Shown here: piece after piece, positions 8,649 through 17,047 of the stretch
Numbering within the stretch: position 1 is the first letter of the stretch
Layout: the number at the start of each line of letters is the position of its first letter
Origin: Polynucleobacter sp. MWH-UH23A
Lineage (GTDB): Bacteria > Pseudomonadota > Gammaproteobacteria > Burkholderiales > Burkholderiaceae
Assembly: GCF_040409805.1 (NCBI RefSeq)
Contig: NZ_CP099572.1
Span: 1,736,001 to 1,800,000, forward strand
Reading direction: 5' to 3'
DNA: 64,000 nt
The notes under the pieces: generated by a model
What the model saw: the letters and a program-made list of their open reading frames with translations, nothing else
Told to the model about the DNA's origin: nothing
Database searches by the model: none
Position numbers and translations under genes: made by a program

Positions 8649-9836
8649 TTACATATTGATGACATCAAGAACCGTTTTCTTTTTGTCTTTGAAGTCGTAC
8701 AAAGTAATCACGCCTTCTTTCATATCGCCTGTGCTGTCAAAAGCAATATTGCCAATCAATCCATTCATCTTGGTATCAGGCATTGCAACCAAGATTTTTG
8801 CTGGATCAGTTGAGTTGGCGCGTTTCATTGCATCCACTAATACATAGACTGCATCGTAGGTAAATGGCGCATAAATTTGCACATCAGAATTAAAGCGCTC
8901 TTTGTAGCGCTTCTGGAAGTCTGCACCCTGAGCCATTTTAGAAAGCGCTTTTCCAGCTTCTGAGCAAGTGACATTTACAACTGCTTCGCCTGCAAGCTCA
9001 ATGAGTTTTTCGGTGCACATACCGTCCCCACCAACAATCTTCGCTTTAATACCTAACTCAGTAGCCTGCTTAGCTAATGGACCGCCAGTAGCATCCATAC
9101 CACCATACATAATAACGTCAGGTTTGCTGCCCTTCACCTTGGTCAAAATAGCTTTGAAGTCAGTTGCTTTGTTGTTACTCGCCTCGCGAGTCACCACTTT
9201 TAGACCTGCCGCTTTGACGGTCTTCTCAAACTCATCAGCCAAACCTTTACCGTACTGAGTCGAGTCATCAATAATGGCAACCGTTTTTGCTTTTAAAGTG
9301 TTTGCAACGTAATTACCTAAAGCAGGACCTTGCTGGGCATCAGTTGCCACTAGACGATAGGTCGTTTTAAAACCTTGCTTGGTGTAATCGGGATTGGTCG
9401 AAGACGGAGAAATCTGTGTAATGCCCGCATCGCTATAAATCTTTGATGCCGGAATACTGGTGCCAGAATTTAAGTGCCCTACAACGCCGACTACTTTCGC
9501 ATCTACTAATTTTTGCGCAACCTGTGTAGCTGTTTTTGGATCTTCTGCATCATCTTCAGGCACTAAAGTCAGAACTACTTTTTTGCCATCAATTGTCAAG
9601 CCGGCTTTATTGATTTCCTCAAGGGCCAAACGAGCACCGTTTTCATTATCTTTACCCAAGTGAGCAATGGGTCCAGTCAATGGGGCTACATGTCCAATCT
9701 TGACCTCAATACCATCAGCGGGAACGGCAGCAGCTTTATCACCACCCTTTCCACAGGCTGTCAAAATTATTGCAGTCACCGATAAGGCAATAGCGCTCTT
9801 CATAAAATTCACTTTTGATGCATTGGAATTAATCAT
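8649..9836 (-). CDS. livK: Branched-chain amino acid-type ABC transporter substrate-binding lipoprotein
   Basis: Type I periplasmic binding protein (Peripla_BP_6) that feeds LivHMGF. The N-terminus has a hydrophobic stretch ending in the lipobox LTAC (Cys28) followed by GKGGDK, so it is predicted to be lipid-anchored rather than freely soluble. The mature part begins IEVKIGHVAPLTGPIAHLGK and contains VVGHLNSGTSIPAS and ISPSSTNPD, normal for the family. The ATG at 9836 has GGAG about eight bases upstream; an internal ATG at 9803 would give a more standard signal peptide but lacks that site. The ligand (Leu/Ile/Val or another amino acid or amide) cannot be read from sequence. Confidence 0.9.
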   Translation of the reverse strand: MINSNASKVNFMKSAIALSVTAIILTACGKGGDKAAAVPADGIEVKIGHVAPLTGPIAHLGKDNENGARLALEEINKAGLTIDGKKVVLTLVPEDDAEDPKTATQVAQKLVDAKVVGVVGHLNSGTSIPASKIYSDAGITQISPSSTNPDYTKQGFKTTYRLVATDAQQGPALGNYVANTLKAKTVAIIDDSTQYGKGLADEFEKTVKAAGLKVVTREASNNKATDFKAILTKVKGSKPDVIMYGGMDATGGPLAKQATELGIKAKIVGGDGMCTEKLIELAGEAVVNVTCSEAGKALSKMAQGADFQKRYKERFNSDVQIYAPFTYDAVYVLVDAMKRANSTDPAKILVAMPDTKMNGLIGNIAFDSTGDMKEGVITLYDFKDKKKTVLDVINM

Positions 9837-9864
9837 CTACAGCTCCTCTGTTATGAATCAAACT

Positions 9865-10806
9865 TCAATCAACTAAATTTTTTGGTAACGAAAAGGTTAC
9901 ATCCTCAACAACACCCGCTAAAGGTCGGACACTTCGCGGGCCAAACTCTTGAATGCGAGCTACGATAGATTGAGCAAGGCTTTCAGGGGCTGATGCGCCC
10001 GCAGTAAGACCAACTCGCTTTTTGCCTGCAAACCATTCTGACTTCAACTGCTCTGGCGCATCAACCATGTAGGCAGGCACGCCTAATTTTTCCGCTAATT
10101 CACGCAAACGATTAGAGTTCGAGCTTGACGCACTACCCACCACAATAACGACTTCGACTTGAGGTGCCATAAATTTCACAGCATCTTGGCGATTCTGAGT
10201 GGCATAACAAATATCTTGTTTGCGAGGCTGAACAATATTAGGAAATTTTCTGGTGAGCGCTTCAACAATCTCTTTAGTCTCATCAACGGACAAGGTTGTT
10301 TGCGTTACAAAAGCAATTTTTTCATCGCTTGCGAAAGGCAAATTTTCTACATCGCTAATTTTTTCGATTAAGAAAACACCTTCTTTAACTTGGCCCATAG
10401 TGCCCTCTACCTCCGGGTGCCCCGCATGACCAATCATCAATACCGTAAAACCCTCTTTGCACATCTTGATGACTTCAAGATGCACTTTAGTCACCAGAGG
10501 GCAAGTCGCATCGTACACCTGCAAGCCACGTTGCTCAGCATCTTTACGCACTTCTTGAGATACCCCATGTGCGCTAAATACGACGATTCCACCTTTAGGT
10601 ACTTCATGCAACTCTTCTACAAATACCGCGCCCTTATCGCGCAATTCATTCACCACATAGGCATTGTGAACAATTTCATGGCGCACATATATCGGCGCAC
10701 CAAAGCGCACCAGTGCTTCATTCACGATATTGATTGCACGATCAACTCCTGCGCAAAAACCGCGGGGCTGCGCCATCAAAATTTCTGCGTTATCAGATCC
10801 ACTCAT
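9865..10806 (-). CDS. ispH: 4-hydroxy-3-methylbut-2-enyl diphosphate reductase
   Basis: Last step of the MEP isoprenoid pathway: a 4Fe-4S enzyme reducing HMBPP to IPP and DMAPP. The three cluster cysteines are in [12 protein letters not shown] (about residue 18), [12 protein letters not shown] (about 102) and [11 protein letters not shown] (about 200). Active-site segments [17 protein letters not shown] and [11 protein letters not shown] are all present. 313 residues is normal. It lies six bases downstream of fkpB, the same pair seen in many proteobacteria (fkpB-ispH next to lspA in E. coli, though lspA is elsewhere here). Confidence 0.97.
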   Translation of the reverse strand: MSGSDNAEILMAQPRGFCAGVDRAINIVNEALVRFGAPIYVRHEIVHNAYVVNELRDKGAVFVEELHEVPKGGIVVFSAHGVSQEVRKDAEQRGLQVYDATCPLVTKVHLEVIKMCKEGFTVLMIGHAGHPEVEGTMGQVKEGVFLIEKISDVENLPFASDEKIAFVTQTTLSVDETKEIVEALTRKFPNIVQPRKQDICYATQNRQDAVKFMAPQVEVVIVVGSASSSNSNRLRELAEKLGVPAYMVDAPEQLKSEWFAGKKRVGLTAGASAPESLAQSIVARIQEFGPRSVRPLAGVVEDVTFSLPKNLVD

Positions 10807-10812
10807 ATTGCT

Positions 10813-11259
10813 TTAAAGAATAGCGACAATCTGCGCTTCAAAAGTTACTTCGCGACCAGCCAAAGGGTGATTGAAATCAAACCAAGCACCCTCGTCATCA
10901 ATAGATTGCAAGACACCCGCATATTGAGCACCACCAGGCGCATTGAATTCAATAACGTCACCTGGATTAAATTCCACATCATCATCGCGGCCTTCTTTCA
11001 GAGCCTTGAGAGAAACCCACTGCACCAAATCTTCTTTGCGCTCTCCAAAACTTTCTTCCGGCGAAAGTAAGGCGCTCTTTTTATCACCAACACCTAATCC
11101 CAACAACACCTTTTCAAAGCAAGGCGCAAATTGACCAGAACCCATCAGAACCGTCGCAGGACGATCAACAAACGTGTTGATGTAATCCTCCCCATTGGGC
11201 AAAGTCAGCCGATAGTTGAGGGTCAAATAGGAGTTGGGCAAAACAGTAAGCTTAGTCAT
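10813..11259 (-). CDS. fkpB: FKBP-type peptidyl-prolyl cis-trans isomerase, SlpA/FkpB type
   Basis: Cytoplasmic FKBP with the inserted IF chaperone domain. From the ATG at 11259 the protein is 148 residues and begins TKLTVLPNSYLTLNYRLTL, the usual SlpA start. An upstream ATG at 11295 would add 12 residues (HSRRGARYNHL) that do not look like the family and would overlap the divergent radC start, so I reject it. The motifs LMGSGQFAPCFEKVLLGL and FDFNHPLAGR mark the FKBP half-sites. It forms a tight pair with ispH. Confidence 0.9.
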   Translation of the reverse strand: MTKLTVLPNSYLTLNYRLTLPNGEDYINTFVDRPATVLMGSGQFAPCFEKVLLGLGVGDKKSALLSPEESFGERKEDLVQWVSLKALKEGRDDDVEFNPGDVIEFNAPGGAQYAGVLQSIDDEGAWFDFNHPLAGREVTFEAQIVAIL

Positions 11260-11289
11260 AAGGTGATTGTATCTAGCCCCACGTCGGGA

Positions 11290-11979
11290 ATGCATTCTTC
11301 AATCCCCCAATGGCCCAAAAATCAACAGCCCCGTGAGAAGCTTCGCCTACATGGCGCTAAATGCCTTACTGATGCAGAGTTGTTGGCGATATTTTTAAGG
11401 GTTGGCGTCAAAGGTAAAAATGCCGTCACCCTAGCAAATGATCTTTTGCACCACTTTGGCAGCCTTCCCCGCCTGCTTGCCAGTAGTCCAGCTGAATTTA
11501 CCCGTATCCATGGAATGGGGATCTCAAAATGGAGCCAAATTCAAGCGGCATATGAGCTAGTTAAACGCAGCCTAGAAGATGGTCTTGCCCAACAATCCAT
11601 CTTTTCCTCTCCGGGTCATGTCAAAGAGTTTTTACAAGCCAAAATTGGTGGTCTGCCACACGAGGTTTTTCTCTGCCTCTATCTAGACTCAGAACTGCAC
11701 TTGATTGAATGCCAAGAGCTGTTTCGGGGATCAATCACGCACACAGCGGTATATCCCCGAGAAATCCTCAAAGAGGCCCTTTCCAGAAATGCCAGCGCCC
11801 TGATTGTTGCCCACAACCATCCTAGCGGCAAACCCCTGCCTAGCAAAGCGGATCAAGATTTGACCCAAACCCTTATTAAAGCCTTGCAGCTTGTGGATAT
11901 CCCCTTGCTAGACCACTGCATCGTAAGTCATGGCGGTTTTTTCTCATTTTCGGAATCTGGCCTTATGGATATTGAATAA
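11290..11979 (+). CDS. radC: RadC-family JAB/MPN domain protein
   Basis: 229 residues: an N-terminal helix-hairpin-helix-like region (IHGMGISKWSQIQAAYEL) followed by a JAB1/MPN domain with an intact metalloprotease-type signature HNHPSGKPLPSKAD (H-x-H-x7-S-x2-D). Despite the historical name, the family's role in DNA repair is not supported by later genetics; function remains unsettled. The ATG at 11290 follows GTCGGGA; starts further upstream would overlap fkpB extensively. It is divergent from fkpB with 30 bases between starts. Confidence 0.93.
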   Translation: MHSSIPQWPKNQQPREKLRLHGAKCLTDAELLAIFLRVGVKGKNAVTLANDLLHHFGSLPRLLASSPAEFTRIHGMGISKWSQIQAAYELVKRSLEDGLAQQSIFSSPGHVKEFLQAKIGGLPHEVFLCLYLDSELHLIECQELFRGSITHTAVYPREILKEALSRNASALIVAHNHPSGKPLPSKADQDLTQTLIKALQLVDIPLLDHCIVSHGGFFSFSESGLMDIE

Positions 11980-12062
11980 TATTGATAGTATTTACTAACA
12001 TATTAGAAAAATACTGTGCTTCTATGGTCAATTTCACGCCTTTTTGACCCTTTTGGCCTACC

Positions 12063-12110
12063 GCCAAAGCCACATGGGGCTAGCCCAAAATAGGCTTTGG
12101 CTGATACAAT
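12063..12110. repeat. Nested inverted repeat upstream of rpmB
   Basis: A perfect 9-bp inverted repeat (12063-12071 and 12093-12101) encloses a second 10-base palindrome (12077-12086). Three bases beyond the right arm is a -10-like TACAAT (12105-12110). No good -35 box precedes it at 16-18 bases. It could be a terminator remnant for radC, an operator or an RNA structure; the sequence does not decide. Confidence 0.5.
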
Positions 12111-12140
12111 CTTTCTTTTTCGCAATTAATGGAGTTAGTC

Positions 12141-12374
12141 ATGGCAAAAGTTTGCCAAGTCACTGGGAAAAAGCCGATGGTTGGCAACAACGTATCCCAT
12201 GCAAACAATAAAACAAAGCGTCGCTTTTTGCCGAATTTGCAAAACCGTCGTTTCTGGGTTGAATCTGAAAACCGTTGGGTTAGCTTGCGCTTAACCAACG
12301 CTGGTTTGCGCGTTATCGACAAAAATGGCATCGATGCTGTTTTGTCTGATCTCCGTGCACGTGGCGAAATTTAA
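12141..12374 (+). CDS. rpmB: 50S ribosomal protein L28
   Basis: 77 residues beginning [22 protein letters not shown], the standard L28 N-terminus, and ending [10 protein letters not shown]. The ATG at 12141 has GGAG six bases upstream. It is followed after 11 bases by rpmG, the usual rpmB-rpmG pair. Confidence 0.97.
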   Translation: MAKVCQVTGKKPMVGNNVSHANNKTKRRFLPNLQNRRFWVESENRWVSLRLTNAGLRVIDKNGIDAVLSDLRARGEI

Positions 12375-12385
12375 GGAGCGCACAA

Positions 12386-12553
12386 ATGGCTAAAGGCGGC
12401 AGAGAAAAAATCAAATTAGAGTCATCAGCTGGTACTGGTCACTTCTACACAACTTCAAAAAACAAGCGTACTAAGCCTGAGAAAATGGAGATCATGAAAT
12501 TTGATCCAACCATTCGCAAGCACGTTGCTTACAAAGAAACAAAACTCAAGTAA
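12386..12553 (+). CDS. rpmG: 50S ribosomal protein L33
   Basis: A 55-residue protein read directly from the sequence: it begins [20 protein letters not shown] and ends [10 protein letters not shown]. It has no cysteine, so it is the zinc-independent (C-minus) form. A strong AAGGAG lies just upstream of the ATG, and a terminator follows the stop by about 30 bases. Co-transcribed with rpmB. Confidence 0.96.
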   Translation: MAKGGREKIKLESSAGTGHFYTTSKNKRTKPEKMEIMKFDPTIRKHVAYKETKLK

Positions 12554-12582
12554 TCGACATAAATCATTACTTGAAGTAAATA

Positions 12583-12610
12583 AAAAACCCGCTTCTGAGC
12601 GGGTTTTTAT
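12583..12610 (+). terminator. Terminator after rpmB-rpmG
   Basis: An 11-bp stem (12583-12593 with 12598-12608), 4-base loop TCTG and a T tract on the plus strand; the A tract on the left side makes it usable from the minus strand too, where the desaturase gene ends at 12648. Confidence 0.88.
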
Positions 12611-12647
12611 TATTCATATTAGATAATTTAATTTATCTTTTAATGGC

Positions 12648-13853
12648 TTATGCGTAACGACGCAATCTTAAAGAAAACTCTCGCAGACTTGTTAAGCCGC
12701 TATCCTCTGCACGTTGACACCAAGCATGCAATTGTGACAAAAGCTGTTCACGTGTCGCTGATGAACGACCCCAAATCGCCTGAAGATCGCGGCGCATCTC
12801 GATCATCTTGCGAAGCTGAGCATTACTAGCCATCAACTCTTCTAGCTTGGCCTTCTCCTCTTGGCTTAGGCGTGATTCATCTTTAACCAGCCAAGTGCGT
12901 GCATCGCTTAAATGGCTTGCGAGCACTTGCATATGTTGCACTTCGTTACTAAAGAAGTTACGTAAGGTTTTACTGTAACGCGCCATGATTTCATAGCGGT
13001 TTGCAATGATTGCTTCTAGTGTATTTTGATCGGCTGGACGCAAATCACTTAAGACTGGTTTTGGTGGTGTCTTTTTCACAGTAGCCAAACCAACCGCGCT
13101 CATCATCTGGATATATAACCACCCAATATCAAACTCATACCACTTGTTGGAAAGTTTCGCGCTAGTGGCAAACGTATGATGGTTGTTGTGCAGCTCTTCG
13201 CCGCCAATCAAAATGCCCCAAGGAAAAATATTGGTTGAGGCATCTTCACAATCAAAGTTGCGATAACCCCAATAGTGACCAATACCGTTAATGACACCAG
13301 CGGCAGTAATCGGAATCCACAGCATTTGAACAGCCCAAACCGTTAAACCAATTGCTCCAAATAAAAACACATCAATGATGAGCATGATGGCAACACCTTG
13401 CCAAGTAAACCTGGAGTAAATATTGTGCTCAAGCCAATCATCTGGAGTGCCATGACCAAACTTTTCCAAAGTCTCTTGATTCTTTGCTTCTTGCTTATAA
13501 AGCTCAGCGCCACGTGATAAAACTGTGCCGATTCCGAGAATTTGTGGGCTATGGGGGTCATCCACCGTCTCGCACTTAGCGTGGTGTTTACGGTGAATTG
13601 AGGCCCACTCTTTGGTCACCATACCGGTGGTAAGCCAAAGCCAAAGGCGAAAAAAGTGAGAAACAATCGGGTGCAGGTCGAGAGCACGGTGCGCCTGACA
13701 ACGATGCAAAAAGATGGTTACGGCGGCAATCGTGATGTGGGTAGCAATCAATGTAAACAGGGTGATCTGCCACCAAGACCAATCTAAATATCCATTGGCC
13801 AGCCAATTAAGGAATAAATCAAAACCTGAGCTCGAGACGGTATTCAAAAGCAT
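12648..13853 (-). CDS. Membrane acyl-CoA/fatty acid desaturase
   Basis: Integral membrane di-iron desaturase of 401 residues that introduces a cis double bond (probably delta-9) into acyl chains, tuning membrane fluidity. The three histidine boxes are intact: HRCQAH (50-55), HRKHH (87-91) and HNNHH (near 218-222). Hydrophobic helices flank them (about 28-50, 65-80, 150-190). The last ~130 residues are charged, helical and soluble-looking (KDESRLSQEEKAKLEELMA), which is longer than the minimal desaturase core. It is transcribed after the rRNA methyltransferase gene with a 60-base gap. Confidence 0.92.
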   Translation of the reverse strand: MLLNTVSSSGFDLFLNWLANGYLDWSWWQITLFTLIATHITIAAVTIFLHRCQAHRALDLHPIVSHFFRLWLWLTTGMVTKEWASIHRKHHAKCETVDDPHSPQILGIGTVLSRGAELYKQEAKNQETLEKFGHGTPDDWLEHNIYSRFTWQGVAIMLIIDVFLFGAIGLTVWAVQMLWIPITAAGVINGIGHYWGYRNFDCEDASTNIFPWGILIGGEELHNNHHTFATSAKLSNKWYEFDIGWLYIQMMSAVGLATVKKTPPKPVLSDLRPADQNTLEAIIANRYEIMARYSKTLRNFFSNEVQHMQVLASHLSDARTWLVKDESRLSQEEKAKLEELMASNAQLRKMIEMRRDLQAIWGRSSATREQLLSQLHAWCQRAEDSGLTSLREFSLRLRRYA

Positions 13854-13913
13854 ATCCTTTAAGTATCAGCTTTCATTTTAACGCTTTTCAGGCTTTTTTT
13901 GACCTATCTTTCG

Positions 13914-15431
13914 TTAATTCTTAGGTTTTGGTATTTCTGGGTTTTCAGATTTAATGCTTTTTTTCTGAAAAACAGCCCCAAAAAACCCATCTGTACCATA
14001 TATATGAGGCCACAATTGCCACCAAGGATTATCTGCCGAGCAGCCCAATGGTAATTTTTCCTTTGGAAACAATGGCTTGAGAACCTCAGCCGCTGGAACC
14101 ACCTCAAACTCTGTGTGATTCTTGAGAAAATCCTCTGCAACTCCTTGATTTTCCTGAGGTAATAGGCTACAAGTCGCATATACCAAGCGACCACCTGGCT
14201 TTAGCAGACGGGCTGCTGAATTCAGAATACTGACTTGCTTTTGATTCAGTTCAGCAACTCCCTCGGGGGTTTGGCGCCACTTGAGGTCTGGATTGCGACG
14301 CAAGGTACCCATACCACTACAAGGGGCATCAACCAGAACGCGATCAATCTTTCCAGCCAAACGCTTGATCTTGGCATCGTTCTCAGAATCAATCCACACA
14401 GGGTGGACATTTGAAAGACCGCTACGAGCCTGCCTAGGTTTGAGATTGGCCAAGCGCCGCTCAGATGTATCAAATGCATATAGGCGACCTGTAGATCTCA
14501 TCAACGCGCCAATTGCTAATGTCTTGCCACCGGCGCCCGCACAAAAATCGACAACCATCTCACCTCGTTTTGGAGCCAGCAAATATGCCAACAATTGACT
14601 GCCTTCATCTTGCACTTCAAACATACCCGCTTTAAAGCCCGCAGTGTTTTGCAAGGCAGGTTTACCCATAATGCGCACACCATCTGGTGCAAACGGAGTT
14701 GGAGTAGCTTGATAACGACCACCTAAAGCATTCATCTGCGCGAGCAATTCTTCACGATTGGTCTTCATCGTATTCGCACGTAAATCTAAAGAGGCAGGAT
14801 GCATTAATGATTTCGCTAATTCTTCGCGAGTATCTTCACCTGGATATTTTCCAAAAGCATCCCATAACCACTCAGGTAAATTGTTGCGCACTAATGGATT
14901 TAAAGAACTTGGATCTACCGTTGAAATTCGTTGCAACCACTCATACTCACCTGGCTTCAGAACATGCGCTAAGTCCGCGATTGCGCTCTCGGCACGATTA
15001 CCAGAGCCAAGCCCACCTTCAGATAGAGCGGACAGCAAACCCAATAGGGCTAAGCGTCTAGACTGAGATCCCTCACCACTTACAGCAAACTGAGAGAACT
15101 CATTTTTACGACGCAAAATGGCAAATGCACTCTCCGCTATCAATGCACGATCGCGATTACCAAGCTTTGGCTCAGATCGAAAATAACGACTTACTACTCG
15201 ATCAGCAGGTTGATCAAATTGCAGCAATTCAGGAAGCAGGCGCTCTAGGTGAATCGCATGTTGAGGTAAAGCTTTTGCATTTGAGAAATTTTTCTGACCT
15301 TCAGGCGCAATCAAATTACCACTAGCATTGCGTCGCTCAGGACGACGCAGTGGATCTTTTGATTTAGTCGCATAACTTTTTTGCGGACCTAAGCGCTTAC
15401 TGGATTTTGGGTTGGAACGTTCTGCGCTCAT
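13914..15431 (-). CDS. RsmB/NOP-family rRNA cytosine-C5 methyltransferase
   Basis: SAM-dependent methyltransferase acting on rRNA cytosine. An N-terminal helical NusB-like part (about 60-190) precedes the Rossmann catalytic domain. The SAM loop is DFCAGAGGKTLAIGALM; motif IV is VDAPCSGMGTLRRNPDLKW; the second catalytic cysteine is in YATCSLLPQEN. At 505 residues it is longer than E. coli RsmB because of a basic, low-complexity N-terminus (about 55 residues). The start overlaps the purN stop by four bases (ATGA), so the two are coupled. Whether it is the RsmB orthologue or a paralogue cannot be decided here. Confidence 0.88.
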   Translation of the reverse strand: MSAERSNPKSSKRLGPQKSYATKSKDPLRRPERRNASGNLIAPEGQKNFSNAKALPQHAIHLERLLPELLQFDQPADRVVSRYFRSEPKLGNRDRALIAESAFAILRRKNEFSQFAVSGEGSQSRRLALLGLLSALSEGGLGSGNRAESAIADLAHVLKPGEYEWLQRISTVDPSSLNPLVRNNLPEWLWDAFGKYPGEDTREELAKSLMHPASLDLRANTMKTNREELLAQMNALGGRYQATPTPFAPDGVRIMGKPALQNTAGFKAGMFEVQDEGSQLLAYLLAPKRGEMVVDFCAGAGGKTLAIGALMRSTGRLYAFDTSERRLANLKPRQARSGLSNVHPVWIDSENDAKIKRLAGKIDRVLVDAPCSGMGTLRRNPDLKWRQTPEGVAELNQKQVSILNSAARLLKPGGRLVYATCSLLPQENQGVAEDFLKNHTEFEVVPAAEVLKPLFPKEKLPLGCSADNPWWQLWPHIYGTDGFFGAVFQKKSIKSENPEIPKPKN

Positions 15432-16063
15432 AATTTAAATAATTGCGATTCTGGGGGTTGTAACTTCACTTGATTACCTTCAATGCGCAATCGTCCATCA
15501 AGAAACCATTTTACGGCTCGCGGATATATCTGGTGCTCTGCTTTTAAAACTCGAGCGGCAAGTGTGTCAGCATCATCACCCTCGAGTACCGGCACGGAGG
15601 CCTGACAAATAATTGGCCCCTCATCAACACCCTCGGTCACAAAATGCACTGTTGCTCCATGCTCTTTAACCCCTGCCTCTAGGGCTCGCTCATGTGTATG
15701 CAAGCCAGGGAAGGCTGGCAAAAGGGCAGGATGGATATTAATCAAGCGACCCTCAAAATGACGAATAAAACCAGGGGTCAAAATCCTCATAAAACCCGCC
15801 AAGACCACTAAATCAGCCCCTAACTCATCAATCTTTTGAATTAAAGCGGCATCAAAAGAGTCCCGGGTAGCATGTTCCTTGTGCTCAATTGCAAACGCTG
15901 GAATGCCCTGCGAGCGAGCAAAATCAAGGCCCTTAGCCGCAGAGTGGTTGGCTATAACACCTGCAAATTTGACTGGCCATTGTTCTTTTTGAGCCGTTTT
16001 AACGATGGCCTCGAAATTAGATCCGCGGCCGGAGATTAAGGTAACGATAGAAAGCATGCCCAC
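15428..16063 (-). CDS. purN: Phosphoribosylglycinamide formyltransferase
   Basis: Formyl-THF-dependent third step of purine biosynthesis. Diagnostic elements: ISGRGSNFEAIV for the phosphate loop, AGFMRIL, the catalytic asparagine-histidine-aspartate set in INIHPALLPAFPG and TVHFVTEGVDEGPII. 211 residues is standard. It may start at the ATG at 16057 instead of 16063. It is divergent from ribF with 33 bases between starts and overlaps the methyltransferase gene by four bases. Confidence 0.96.
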   Translation of the reverse strand: MGMLSIVTLISGRGSNFEAIVKTAQKEQWPVKFAGVIANHSAAKGLDFARSQGIPAFAIEHKEHATRDSFDAALIQKIDELGADLVVLAGFMRILTPGFIRHFEGRLINIHPALLPAFPGLHTHERALEAGVKEHGATVHFVTEGVDEGPIICQASVPVLEGDDADTLAARVLKAEHQIYPRAVKWFLDGRLRIEGNQVKLQPPESQLFKL

Positions 16064-16096
16064 AATATAATTGATGGCTACCCTGAAGGCGATTTT

Positions 16097-17047
16097 GTGA
16101 ACGTATTTCGTGGCTCGACCCCGTTTTCCGCAGGACCTGCTTGTGCTCTAACCATCGGAAATTTCGATGGCGTGCACAGGGGTCATCGCGCCCTGCTCAA
16201 GCAGTTGGTTGCTGGCGCTCGGGAAAGGGATCTAGTTAGCTGTGTGCTGACCTTTGAGCCCCACCCAAAAGAATTCTTCTCCCCCGAACAAGCCCCACCC
16301 CGAATTCTGAATCTGCGTGACAAATTGGTCGCGCTTGCAGATCTTGGTATTGATCGAGTGGTTGTAGAACATTTCAACTCAGCATTTGCTCGCCTGTCAC
16401 CTGAAGAATTTGTAGCAGAAATTATTGTTAAACGCCTCAACACCAAATGGATTTTGATTGGCGATGACTTTTGTTATGGGGCTAAGCGAGCAGGTAATTT
16501 TGCAAGCCTCAAAGTGGCTGGCGAAAAATATGGATTTGAAGTTTCCAGCATTCAAACGATCTCTGAAGATGGAAAGCGCATTTCTAGTTCAGCATTGCGC
16601 ACCGCCCTTGCAAATGGTGATATGAAGCAAGCAGAGAAATTACTCGGTCGTCCTTATGGGATTTCTGGACACGTCATTCATGGGCAACAACTTGGTCGCA
16701 AATTAGGATTCCCGACTTTAAATTTAGCCGTAGCTAATCATTTACATCATCGCAAGCCTGCGACTACTGGCATCTTCACTGCGCAGGTACTGGGGCTTAG
16801 CGACAAACCGTTACCAGCTGTAGCTAGCCTGGGTGTAAGACCTACGGTAGAAGATGAAGGTCGTGTGTTACTTGAGACCCACATCTTTGATTATCAAAAG
16901 GATGTTTACGGGAAAATTATTACCGTTGAACTCTTAGAAAAAATTCGTGACGAGGAAAAGTATGATGACCTCGACACTCTCACAAATGCGATTGCGCAAG
17001 ACGCGAAGCACGCCAGAAATTATTTCCAGAAAAAATCTTATGTCTGA
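16097..17047 (+). CDS. ribF: Bifunctional riboflavin kinase / FAD synthetase
   Basis: Makes FMN and then FAD from riboflavin. The N-terminal nucleotidyltransferase domain begins [15 protein letters not shown] (about residues 16-30) and contains [11 protein letters not shown] and ISSSALR; the C-terminal kinase domain contains [19 protein letters not shown] cut by short turns, GFPTLNL and the ATP/Mg loop. The start is a GTG with GAAGG seven bases upstream. Its stop overlaps the ileS start by eight bases. First gene of the ribF-ileS-lspA-coaBC-dut run. Confidence 0.96.
   Translation: MNVFRGSTPFSAGPACALTIGNFDGVHRGHRALLKQLVAGARERDLVSCVLTFEPHPKEFFSPEQAPPRILNLRDKLVALADLGIDRVVVEHFNSAFARLSPEEFVAEIIVKRLNTKWILIGDDFCYGAKRAGNFASLKVAGEKYGFEVSSIQTISEDGKRISSSALRTALANGDMKQAEKLLGRPYGISGHVIHGQQLGRKLGFPTLNLAVANHLHHRKPATTGIFTAQVLGLSDKPLPAVASLGVRPTVEDEGRVLLETHIFDYQKDVYGKIITVELLEKIRDEEKYDDLDTLTNAIAQDAKHARNYFQKKSYV

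Noticed and set aside
5093..9836. The liv cluster as an unusual or novel transporter
   Set aside because: All five components are standard HAAT importer proteins in the usual order; only the lipobox and hairpin are noted separately.
10390..11070. 226-residue reading on the plus strand across ispH and fkpB
   Set aside because: It is antisense to two clearly conserved genes, has no recognisable domain and its composition (Phe, His, Arg rich) is what antisense of coding DNA gives.
16947..17039. Upstream extension of ileS by 31 codons
   Set aside because: Lies entirely inside ribF in another frame; the ATG at 17040 gives the family N-terminus.
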